DNA of 6,636 nt from the NCBI GenBank assembly GCA_964604675.1, contig CAZSAT010000226.1, positions 1 to 6,636 on the forward strand. Reading direction: 5' to 3'. This DNA comes from CAZSAT01 sp964604675. Lineage in GTDB: Bacteria; Myxococcota_A; UBA796; CAJQPC01. Made by a program: the position numbers and the translations under genes. Under the pieces are notes generated by a model that searched no databases, was not told the DNA's origin, and saw only the letters and a program-made list of their open reading frames with translations. Below, piece after piece: positions 1-5,338 of this stretch. Positions within the stretch are counted from its first letter, which is position 1. Each line of letters begins with the position of its first letter.

Positions 1-117
1 CGAAAGAGGTCGAGCGGCCTTCTTCGTTGGATCGCGCGTCGTCGGGGTGTCCCATGAGAAACGTTGACGGGATCGGGCTTTTCGACCGGCCGCTCTCAGG
101 CTACGATGCCCGACCTC

Positions 118-124
118 AGGGAGG
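118..124 (+). promoter_or_regulatory. Shine-Dalgarno that sets the GTG start of the VWA lipoprotein gene
   Basis: The purine run AGGGAGG lies 4 nt before the GTG at 129. That GTG opens directly onto a hydrophobic leader (RFIIALLPLVGFAC). The site therefore favours a start at 129 over the in-frame TTG at 27, which would add a 34-residue, non-hydrophobic extension that hides the signal peptide. The spacing is slightly short. Confidence 0.6.
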
Positions 125-128
125 CCTC

Positions 129-1166
129 GTGCGCTTCATCATCGCCCTTCTGCCGCTCGTGGGCTTTGCCTGCGTCGAGTACGATCTCACGACCGAGAAC
201 GACGAGCAGGGGACCTACAACCCGCCGGACCTCCAGAACGACACGCAGACCGACCGCATCGTGCAGGTCACGGTGCCCTCGGTGGATGTGCTCTGGATCA
301 TCGACAACTCCTGCTCGATGGAGGAGGAGCAGCGCTCGCTGACCCAGAACTTCGATGCGTTCATGGCCTACTTCACCGACAGCGGTCTGGACTTCCACGT
401 GGGCGTCATCTCGACCGACATGGACGACAACAACCACAAGGGCTCCCTGCGCACCGACCCCTTCTACGGGGGCACCTACATCGACAGCAGCTTCGCCCGT
501 GAGGATGCGCTGGATAGCTTCACGTCCCGCGCGTACATGGGTGTGAACGGGTCGGCCACGGAGCGCGGCCGTGACGCGGCGTGGTCGGCGCTCGTCTCCA
601 AGCGCGAGACCGACAACGCCGGCTTCTATCGGGAGGAAGCTGGGCTCGCGCTCATCGTCATCTCCGATGAGGACGACTACTCGGTGATGGTGACGATCGA
701 CGAGTTCGCGTCCTGGATGAACAACCTGAAGCCAGACCCCGAGATGGTGACCTTCAACAGCATCGTCGGCCCGAACGGTGGGTGTCCGACGGCGGCCGAG
801 CCTGGGCGGGACTACCTGGCCGTCACCGACCAGGTCGGAGGCATCGATTGGTCCATCTGCACGGACGACTGGTCGTCGCTCCTCACGCAGCTGGGCATGC
901 AGGCGGCTGGTCTCAAGCGGGAGTTCTACCTCTCGCAGATTCCGGTGGCCGAGACCATCAAGGTGGCCGTGACGGAGCCGGATGGCCTGGTCTACGACGA
1001 CTTCTACGAGGGCACCGACTGGAGCTACAGCCGGTCCCGCAACAGTGTGACCTTCTCCGAGTACGTGCCCGACCCCCTCGCAGAGGTCGAGATCAGCTAC
1101 GAGGTCTTGGAGTCCGCGCAGGACGCTTCGGACGACGAGGGCTCGAGCGACGACACGGGCGAGTAG
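129..1166 (+). CDS. VWA (von Willebrand factor A) domain lipoprotein or secreted protein
   Basis: The 345-residue product begins with an export signal: Arg2, a hydrophobic stretch (residues 3-14), then Cys15. The lipobox G-F-A-C is non-canonical at -3, so lipid anchoring is likely but not certain. A low-complexity Asp/Asn/Gln linker follows, then a VWA domain opening VDVLWIID with the MIDAS metal-binding motif DNSCS at residues 59-63. The domain includes the strand-end motif SDEDDYS (179-185), common in myxobacterial VWA lipoproteins. Cys219 and Cys244 flank a Gly-rich segment and could form a disulfide. The C-terminal part (about 260-325) looks like a small beta-rich domain, and the last 20 residues are acidic. 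VWA domains usually bind metal and mediate protein-protein adhesion; the partner is unknown. The gene ends 3 nt from the convergent rarA stop. The family call is firm, the biological role unknown. Confidence 0.85.
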   Translation: MRFIIALLPLVGFACVEYDLTTENDEQGTYNPPDLQNDTQTDRIVQVTVPSVDVLWIIDNSCSMEEEQRSLTQNFDAFMAYFTDSGLDFHVGVISTDMDDNNHKGSLRTDPFYGGTYIDSSFAREDALDSFTSRAYMGVNGSATERGRDAAWSALVSKRETDNAGFYREEAGLALIVISDEDDYSVMVTIDEFASWMNNLKPDPEMVTFNSIVGPNGGCPTAAEPGRDYLAVTDQVGGIDWSICTDDWSSLLTQLGMQAAGLKREFYLSQIPVAETIKVAVTEPDGLVYDDFYEGTDWSYSRSRNSVTFSEYVPDPLAEVEISYEVLESAQDASDDEGSSDDTGE

Positions 1167-1169
1167 GGA

Positions 1170-2450
1170 TCAGCGTTCCTCCAGGCGCTTGGCCCACCAG
1201 GCCAGGCGCTCTGCCAGAGTCTTCTCCTGTCCCCAGCGCACGGGCCGGTAGTAGCGCCTTCCGATGAGCCGGTCTGGCAAGTACTGCTGAGCGACCACGC
1301 CGTCGGGGTGGTCATGGGGGTAACGGTACCCCTTCCCATGACCGAGATCCTTCGCCAGCTTCGTGGGTGCGTTCCGCAGATGGGTGGGCACAGGGAGCGC
1401 GCCGCTCTTGTCCACCTCGGCCAGCGCATCGTCGATGCCCTTGTAGCTGGCGTTGCTCTTCGGTGCGCAAGCCAGCCAGGTGACGGCCTGGCCCAGAGCG
1501 ATGCGTCCCTCCGGCAGCCCGATGAGTTGCACGGCCTGGGAGGCTGCCACGGCGACCTGCAGCGCGCGCGGGTCGGCGTTTCCCACATCTTCGCTCGCAA
1601 AGATGACGAGGCGGCGTGCGATGAACATGGGGTCTTCGCCGCCACGGATCAACCGGGCCAGCCAGTACAGCGAGGCATCCGGGTCGGAGCCACGGAGGGA
1701 CTTGATGAGGGCGCTCGCAACGTCGTAGTGCTGGTCGCCCCCCTTGTCGTAGAGGATGTCGGCGCGGCCGAGCCGGTCGACCATGCCGTCGAGCGTCAGG
1801 GTGCTCCCGGCCTCAGCGCCGTCTACCAGCCCCTCGAGGAGCCCCAGCGCCCTGCGCCCATCGCCTCCAGCGAGCGCCGCGATGCGAAGGAGCAGGTCGG
1901 CCTCCAGCGACAGGCAGCGCTCGCCCAGTCCATGCTCCTGGTCCGCCAGCGCTCGCTCGAGCAGCTCGATGACCTCGTCGTCCTCGAGCGCCGAGAGCAC
2001 CGTCACCCGCGCGCGCGATCGAAGGGCTGAGATGATCTCGAAGCTCGGGTTCTCGGTGGTGGCCCCCACCAAGACAACACGCCCCGACTCCACGTGGGGC
2101 AACAGCGCATCCTGCTGCGCCTTGTTCCAGCGATGGATCTCGTCGACGAAGAGGAGGGTGCCTCGCTTCTCCAGCGTCCAGCTGGTCTCGGCGTCGGCGA
2201 GCACCGCCCGCAGTTGCTTCACGCCCGACAACACCGCGCTGACAGGGCGGAACTTCAGGCCGACCTCGGCGGCCAGGAGCCCCGCGATGGTGGTCTTGCC
2301 GCAGCCGGGTGGCCCCCAGAGGATCATCGACGGGCAGCGCCCCGAAGACAGCGCGCGTCGCAGCGAGCTGTCGGGCCCGAGCACGGCCCGCTGACCGAGG
2401 ACCTCGTCGAGGGTCTGTGGGCGCATGCGCTCGGCGAGGGGGGCCTGCAT
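1170..2450 (-). CDS. rarA: RarA/MgsA, replication-associated recombination AAA+ ATPase
   Basis: The 426-residue product is close to the usual RarA length. It starts with the family signature PLAERMRPQTLDEVLGQ. Walker A is GPPGCGKTT (46-54), Walker B is LLFVDEIHRWNKAQQDA (99-115; Trp108 where Phe is usual), sensor 1 lies in GATTENPSFE (129-138), and the arginine-finger region is SRAR (145-148). The C-terminal half carries the RarA-specific block YDKGGDQHYDVASALIKSLRG, then GGEDPMFIARRLVIFASEDVG, and the terminal YPHDHPDGVVAQQYLPD motif needed for the tetramerisation domain. RarA (WHIP/Mgs1 family) acts in the cytoplasm at stalled forks and single-stranded gaps with SSB and RecA. ATG 2450 was chosen because it lies just before the conserved N-terminus. 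Its Shine-Dalgarno is poor (GGAG is almost adjacent to the ATG), and it lacks the extra ~10 residues many homologues have. It is divergent from lpxH across 24 nt. Confidence 0.96.
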   Translation of the reverse strand: MQAPLAERMRPQTLDEVLGQRAVLGPDSSLRRALSSGRCPSMILWGPPGCGKTTIAGLLAAEVGLKFRPVSAVLSGVKQLRAVLADAETSWTLEKRGTLLFVDEIHRWNKAQQDALLPHVESGRVVLVGATTENPSFEIISALRSRARVTVLSALEDDEVIELLERALADQEHGLGERCLSLEADLLLRIAALAGGDGRRALGLLEGLVDGAEAGSTLTLDGMVDRLGRADILYDKGGDQHYDVASALIKSLRGSDPDASLYWLARLIRGGEDPMFIARRLVIFASEDVGNADPRALQVAVAASQAVQLIGLPEGRIALGQAVTWLACAPKSNASYKGIDDALAEVDKSGALPVPTHLRNAPTKLAKDLGHGKGYRYPHDHPDGVVAQQYLPDRLIGRRYYRPVRWGQEKTLAERLAWWAKRLEER

Positions 2451-2474
2451 GCTCCGACGGTATCCTGCCGAGCC

Positions 2475-3161
2475 ATGCTTGCCGCCGCCATGCTCTCGGA
2501 CGCGCACCTCCAAGGTCTGGACGACCCGGGGCAGGTCGCGGTCGTGCGTCTTCTGGACGGGCTGAAGACCGAGCGTGTGTTCGTCCTGGGCGACCTCTTC
2601 CACTTCTGGTGGGGATTCCGTGGTGTGGTGTATGCCGAGTTCGTCCCCACGCTGGATGCGCTTCGTCGCCTCGTCGCACGCGGCGTGGACGTGGCCTTCG
2701 TGCCTGGAAACCACGACTTCGCCATCGGCCCGCACTTCGAGGCCCTGGGCGTGCGCGTCGTCTCCGAGCTCGATGTGACGCTTGCGGGCCGACGGTTCTA
2801 CTGCGCCCACGGCGACGAGGCGGACGACGGTTGGGGCTACCGCCTGACGCGCTCGGTGCTTCGTGGACGTGCCTTTGGTGCCTTCATGGCTGCGGCAGGG
2901 CCCTCGGGGGCCCGGCGGATCGGGCACGCTCTGGCTGGCGCGAGCCGCGACCTTCCCCCCAGCCCGGATCTCGTGGCACGGCAACAGGCCTGGGGACAGT
3001 CGATCCTGCGGCAGGGGTTCGATGTGGTGGTGTGCGGGCACACCCATGCTCCTGAGCTGACCGACAGCGCCCACGGAACCTTCGTGAACCTTGGCGGCTT
3101 CGCTGAAGACCGTACGTGGCTGGCCGTCACGCAGGACGGAGCGCTCGAACTCAGACGCTGA
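2475..3161 (+). CDS. lpxH: LpxH-like UDP-2,3-diacylglucosamine hydrolase (metallophosphoesterase)
   Basis: The 228-residue product (E. coli LpxH is about 240) has every metal-site block of the calcineurin-like LpxH family: D9-x-H11 in SDAHL, GD40LFHFWWG, GN79H80D, H112GDE and GH189TH191. LpxH cleaves the pyrophosphate of UDP-2,3-diacylglucosamine to lipid X plus UMP, the fourth step of lipid A synthesis at the inner membrane face. The central part (about 117-175: WGYRLTRSVLRGRAFGAFMAAAG and onward) corresponds to the helical insertion that holds the acyl chains. His43 replaces the Asp/Glu often seen after GDLF. ATG 2475 is preferred over ATG 2490 because the latter would remove most of the first beta strand; neither has a clear Shine-Dalgarno. 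The 3' end overlaps the convergent mreB-like gene by 11 nt. An LpxH-related phosphoesterase with another substrate cannot be excluded. Confidence 0.78.
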   Translation: MLAAAMLSDAHLQGLDDPGQVAVVRLLDGLKTERVFVLGDLFHFWWGFRGVVYAEFVPTLDALRRLVARGVDVAFVPGNHDFAIGPHFEALGVRVVSELDVTLAGRRFYCAHGDEADDGWGYRLTRSVLRGRAFGAFMAAAGPSGARRIGHALAGASRDLPPSPDLVARQQAWGQSILRQGFDVVVCGHTHAPELTDSAHGTFVNLGGFAEDRTWLAVTQDGALELRR

Positions 3162-4167
3162 GCGACAACCGGTCGAGGAGCTCCGGGTGGTCGAAGCAGA
3201 TGACCGCTCCCAGGACCGCCGCGTGCTCGGGTGCTTCAGCGGCCACGCAGGGCAGTCCGAGGCGATCCCTGAGCAGACGCTCGAGCCCACGCAGTCGCGC
3301 GACGCCTCCGCAGAGCACGAGGCCGTGGTCGAGCAGATCACCGGCGAGCTCGGGCGGTGTCTGAGCGAGCGTGTCCGCGATCTGCGCCACGATGGCGTCC
3401 AGCACCGGGACGAGGGCCGCACGGACCTCCTCGGCCTGCAGCGCCACCTCGGTGGGCATGCCGCTCGACACGTCACGCCCTCGGATCCGGGCCGGCTTGG
3501 CGCGCTTCATCGGCACCGCACAGCCACCCTGGCGCTTCAGCGCTTCAGCGCTTCGCTCGCCCACCTGGAGCCCTCGGTGCTCCAACAGCCACGCTGCCAA
3601 CGAGGCGTCCATGCGGTCGCCCCCGAGGGGGGAGGCGCTGGACGCGACCACGCCTCCGAGCGCGAACACCGCGGCCTCTGTCGTCCCGCCGCCCAGGTCC
3701 ACCACCATCGTCGCCTTGGGCTCCAGGATGGGAAGCCCGGCGCCCAGAGCCGCAGCGGCCACCGCCGGGACCAGGGTCACGTCCTTCGCGCCGGCCGCTC
3801 GGGCCGACTCCGAGAACGAACGCTGTTCGACTTCAGTCGCCCCCGCCGGCACGCACACGGCGACCTGCGGCTTGCGGGAGAAGCGAGCCGAGGTCGAACC
3901 GAGCACTTCGCGAAGCAGCGCTTCCGCGGCCGCGAAGTCCTCGACTCGGCCTTCGCGCACCGGATGAACGGCGCGCACGCCCTCCGACGTGCGCCCCAGC
4001 ATCTCCAGTGCGTCCGCACCTGTCGCCACGACCTGGTCCCGTCCGGCGTGGCGCTCCAGCGCCACCACCGCCGGTTCGTCGACCATCACCTCGCTGCGCC
4101 CGCCGCGCCCCGCCAGCGCGGCTCGTACGCGGGTGGCGCCGAGGTCGAGCGCGAGCTTTCTGCCCAC
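3151..4167 (-). CDS. Divergent MreB-like actin-family ATPase
   Basis: The 338-residue product matches MreB in length (about 335-347) and end to end in motif order. Phosphate-1 is LALDLGATR (Asp8), followed by DEPAVVAL, LGRTSEGVRAVHPVREGRVEDF, VCVPAGATEVEQR (TEVE 111-114), phosphate-2 VVDLGGGTTE (about 156-164), IRGRDVSSGMPTEV, TPPELAGDLLDHGLVLCGG (adenosine Gly-Gly at about 287) and the C-terminal LG. True MreB forms membrane-bound filaments guiding wall synthesis. This copy departs from it: EEPM before AAAxGAGLP reads PAVA (about 134-137), and the N-terminal NT of DLGTANT is lost. It is more likely a paralogue than the housekeeping MreB; no mreC/mreD lies beside it. GTG 4167 has GGGAAG 7 nt upstream, starts 4 nt after the upstream stop and gives an MreB-like N-terminus; GTG 4206 would add 13 residues and overlap the neighbour. 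Confidence 0.85.
   Translation of the reverse strand: MGRKLALDLGATRVRAALAGRGGRSEVMVDEPAVVALERHAGRDQVVATGADALEMLGRTSEGVRAVHPVREGRVEDFAAAEALLREVLGSTSARFSRKPQVAVCVPAGATEVEQRSFSESARAAGAKDVTLVPAVAAAALGAGLPILEPKATMVVDLGGGTTEAAVFALGGVVASSASPLGGDRMDASLAAWLLEHRGLQVGERSAEALKRQGGCAVPMKRAKPARIRGRDVSSGMPTEVALQAEEVRAALVPVLDAIVAQIADTLAQTPPELAGDLLDHGLVLCGGVARLRGLERLLRDRLGLPCVAAEAPEHAAVLGAVICFDHPELLDRLSLSV
3533..3554. repeat. 8-bp tandem repeat inside the mreB-like gene
   Basis: The unit CGCTTCAG occurs twice in a row (3533-3540 and 3541-3548), followed by a 6-nt partial copy CGCTTC. On the coding strand it encodes part of the AEALKRQ segment. Because 8 is not a multiple of 3, gain or loss of a unit would shift the frame. 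With so few copies it may be chance. Confidence 0.55.
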
Positions 4168-4171
4168 GCGG

Positions 4172-4666
4172 CTACTTCCCGCCGGTGCCGAGGTCTCCGA
4201 AGCCACGGGCTTCGTCGATGCGTTCCAGCGGCTTCTCCATGACCGACGAGACGTGCTCTGCGTAGCCTTGGAGGGAGGCGTCGTCGCTGACGTTCAAGGT
4301 GTGGCGCTCACCGTCGAGGGTGACCGCGACCACCTCCCACGTGTACTCGCCGCCCATCACGACCTCGATCTTCACGACCTCGTCGAAGCGTACGCGGTTG
4401 GTCTCGGTCCGGTCGGCATACTTCTTGGTGAAGACGATGCTCGAGGTCTCTTCGTCGATGACGATGCGTTCCGCGGCTGCACGCCCCTGGACGAACCAGA
4501 ACACGAGGCCGGCCACGACCGCCATGGCCGCCACCAGGCCGAGGAACCCCACGACGCCGTTGGCCTTCTTCGGGGGCGCTTCGGTGAAGTCGTGGAAGCA
4601 GTGCTTGCAACGCGCGGCGGCGGTGGGAACCATCGCTCCGCAGCTAGGACAGTCCTTGGTAGCCAA
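4172..4666 (-). CDS. Zinc-ribbon, single-pass membrane protein of unknown function
   Basis: The 164-residue product opens with a zinc ribbon: Cys6-x2-Cys9 (CPSCG) and Cys20-x2-Cys23 (CKHC). A Lys-Lys pair (33-34) then precedes one transmembrane helix at about 38-59. The remaining ~100 residues have no Cys and alternate beta-type segments (RIVIDEETSSIVFTK, VRFDEVVKIEV, WEVVAVTLDGERHTLNV) before a terminal helix containing YAEHVSSVMEKPLE. This pattern resembles small bacterial PH-like domains, but that is inference. By the positive-inside rule the zinc ribbon should be cytoplasmic and the C-terminal domain outside. The TTG start is set by GGAGG 6 nt upstream; the next Met (residue 12) would remove CPSCG. 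It is the first gene of a two-gene operon with the mreB-like gene (GTG 4 nt after this stop), so it may anchor or regulate the filament protein. No exact family recognised. Confidence 0.85.
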   Translation of the reverse strand: MATKDCPSCGAMVPTAAARCKHCFHDFTEAPPKKANGVVGFLGLVAAMAVVAGLVFWFVQGRAAAERIVIDEETSSIVFTKKYADRTETNRVRFDEVVKIEVVMGGEYTWEVVAVTLDGERHTLNVSDDASLQGYAEHVSSVMEKPLERIDEARGFGDLGTGGK

Positions 4667-4672
4667 GACGCG

Positions 4673-4677
4673 CCTCC
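4673..4677 (-). promoter_or_regulatory. Shine-Dalgarno that sets the TTG start of the zinc-ribbon gene
   Basis: On the minus strand TACGGAGG stands 6 nt before the TTG at 4666. This strong site, plus the position of the first Cys pair five residues into the reading frame, fixes a TTG start although no ATG or GTG is present there. Confidence 0.85.
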
Positions 4678-4685
4678 GTAGGGTC

Positions 4686-4707
4686 GGTCGCTGGCATTAA
4701 AGCGACC
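4686..4707. repeat. Perfect inverted repeat framing the -10 box
   Basis: The 7-bp arms GGTCGCT (4686-4692) and AGCGACC (4701-4707) are exact reverse complements around an 8-nt centre. The -10 hexamer (4696-4701) occupies that centre. No T-tract follows on either strand, so an operator is a better guess than a terminator. Confidence 0.6.
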
Positions 4708-4723
4708 AAGGCAGCCGTGTCAA
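4696..4723 (-). promoter_or_regulatory. Sigma70-type promoter of the zinc-ribbon/mreB-like operon
   Basis: On the minus strand a perfect -35 hexamer TTGACA (4718-4723) and a 5-of-6 -10 hexamer TTTAAT (4696-4701) are separated by 16 bp. Transcription would start near 4689, giving a leader of about 20 nt that contains the GGAGG ribosome site. It lies in the only AT-containing patch of this intergenic stretch and points at a strongly supported gene. Confidence 0.8.
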
Positions 4724-4730
4724 GGGCTGC
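4711..4730. repeat. Perfect inverted repeat framing the -35 box
   Basis: The 6-bp arms GCAGCC (4711-4716) and GGCTGC (4725-4730) are exact reverse complements around an 8-nt centre. That centre contains the whole TTGACA hexamer (4718-4723 on the minus strand). Its midpoint is 24 bp from that of the neighbouring dyad. In read-through RNA from the upstream 132-aa gene it could also fold as a hairpin, but there is no U-run. Confidence 0.6.
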
Positions 4731-4747
4731 TCGCACACGCTGACAGC

Positions 4748-5146
4748 CTACTGACGCCGTTCGGCGGCCCAACGGGCCAGGATGGGAAGCACGCTGGGCA
4801 GCATCACCGGCACCTGGCTGGACGGTCGCTCGTTTCGGTAGACCTTGTACACCTTCTTCCCGCGGCGCAACATCGCGCCCACGCTCGTGCGCCAGCCCAT
4901 GGCCTGGGCAAGCGCCTCGCGGTGCACGCGCGGGAGCGCCTCCAGGTCTTCGGCGTCGTACTTGGAAAACGGCAGCCCTTCACGCATGGCGAGCTCCAGC
5001 AGGCGCGGGACCACCGCCTCCAGCAGGGAGCGCCGGTCGATCACCTCGTCCGGCATGAGGTCCACATCGGCCGCCAGGTCGGCGAGGTCCCGATCCTGGA
5101 TCAGGGCCAGGGATGCGAGATCGTCTTCGGTGAGGCGGAAGCTCAA
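4748..5146 (-). CDS. Hypothetical 132-residue protein, family not recognised
   Basis: I do not recognise this protein. It is soluble-looking, with no signal peptide or transmembrane helix. The N-terminal half is acidic and helical (SFRLTEDDLASLALIQDRDLADLAADVDLMPDEVIDRRSLLEAV in outline), followed by LPFSKYDAEDLEALP (about 60-74), a basic patch RRGKKVYKVYRNERP (about 95-109) and a hydrophobic helical end VMLPSVLPILARWAA. The charge switch from acidic to basic could suit nucleic acid or membrane-surface binding, but that is speculation. The TTG start at 5146 has GGAGG with a 4-nt spacer and overlaps the stop of the 43-aa gene as TTGA, indicating translational coupling. The same frame stays open for a long way upstream, but that is antisense shadow of sppA. 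Confidence 0.72.
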   Translation of the reverse strand: MSFRLTEDDLASLALIQDRDLADLAADVDLMPDEVIDRRSLLEAVVPRLLELAMREGLPFSKYDAEDLEALPRVHREALAQAMGWRTSVGAMLRRGKKVYKVYRNERPSSQVPVMLPSVLPILARWAAERRQ

Positions 5147-5274
5147 GGTCCCTCCGTGGCTTTCCAGGCGGCGCCGCTCAGCGTCACCACCCCCGCGGCG
5201 ATCAGGGTCCACGTGTTGATCGCGAGCCCTCCGACGAGGAGGGCGGTGCCGATCGTGCCGAGCAGGGCGACCAC
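5143..5274 (-). CDS. Small hydrophobic membrane protein (43 aa), coupled to the 132-aa gene
   Basis: The 43-residue ORF starts with GTG at 5274 behind a textbook TGGAGGT site (GGAGG 5282-5286, 7-nt spacer). It ends in TGA at 5143-5145, inside the TTGA overlap with the next start. The product is almost wholly hydrophobic: residues 2-19 (VALLGTIGTALLVGGLAI) and about 21-37 (TWTLIAAGVVTLSGAAW) could form two short transmembrane helices or a hairpin, followed by KATEGP. No Cys, and only one Lys and one Glu. No family recognised. The combination of a strong ribosome site, membrane-type composition and coupled stop/start makes it a credible gene despite its size. It is divergent from sppA with 64 nt between the two start codons, so the two units could share regulation. 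Confidence 0.72.
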   Translation of the reverse strand: MVALLGTIGTALLVGGLAINTWTLIAAGVVTLSGAAWKATEGP

Positions 5275-5281
5275 GTTGGGA

Positions 5282-5286
5282 CCTCC
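5282..5286 (-). promoter_or_regulatory. Shine-Dalgarno of the 43-aa membrane protein gene
   Basis: GGAGG on the minus strand, 7 nt before the GTG at 5274. It is one of the best ribosome sites in the window and the main reason for calling so short a gene. Confidence 0.75.
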
Positions 5287-5312
5287 AGATGACGCAAGGC
5301 GTGGCGTGCTTA

Positions 5313-5320
5313 GCTATAGC
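5313..5320. promoter_or_regulatory. AT-containing palindrome in the divergent sppA intergenic region
   Basis: The 8-bp palindrome GCTATAGC sits midway between the two divergent starts and holds a TATAGC hexamer on both strands (4 of 6 to the -10 consensus). For the minus-strand genes it would give a leader of about 30 nt. For sppA it would be too close to the ribosome site. No good -35 box is visible in either direction, so this is only a weak promoter candidate. Confidence 0.25.
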
Positions 5321-5325
5321 CGCTC

Positions 5326-5333
5326 GGAGGTGA
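5326..5333 (+). promoter_or_regulatory. Shine-Dalgarno that sets the GTG start of sppA
   Basis: GGAGGTGA, fully complementary to the 16S rRNA tail core, lies 5 nt before the GTG at 5339. It fixes the start of the truncated sppA gene. Confidence 0.85.
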
Positions 5334-5338
5334 CACCC

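Noticed and set aside
1..55. Possible minus-strand gene starting at ATG 55 and leaving the window to the left (MGHPDDARSNEEGRSTSF...)
   Set aside because: Only 18 codons are visible and no Shine-Dalgarno or promoter is seen upstream. Plus-strand frames across the same bases are equally open.
64..107. Promoter-like boxes TTGACG (64-69) and TACGAT (102-107) before the VWA gene
   Set aside because: The 32-bp spacing is far too long, and neither hexamer has a good partner at 16-18 bp.
1308..2394. Plus-strand open frames opposite rarA
   Set aside because: No recognisable domains and shadow-type composition. The minus strand encodes an intact RarA.
2451..3476. Extension of the rarA reading frame upstream to about 3476 (768 codons)
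   Set aside because: The extension is antisense to lpxH and part of the mreB-like gene and has no domain sense. Homology of rarA begins at 2450.
3091..4265. Long plus-strand open frames opposite the mreB-like gene
   Set aside because: They are Arg/Pro/His-rich shadow frames produced by high GC on the reverse of a gene with all MreB motifs.
4711..4730. Rho-independent terminator for the 132-aa gene
   Set aside because: The hairpin has only 6-bp arms and no T-run on the minus strand, and its loop is the -35 box of the next promoter.
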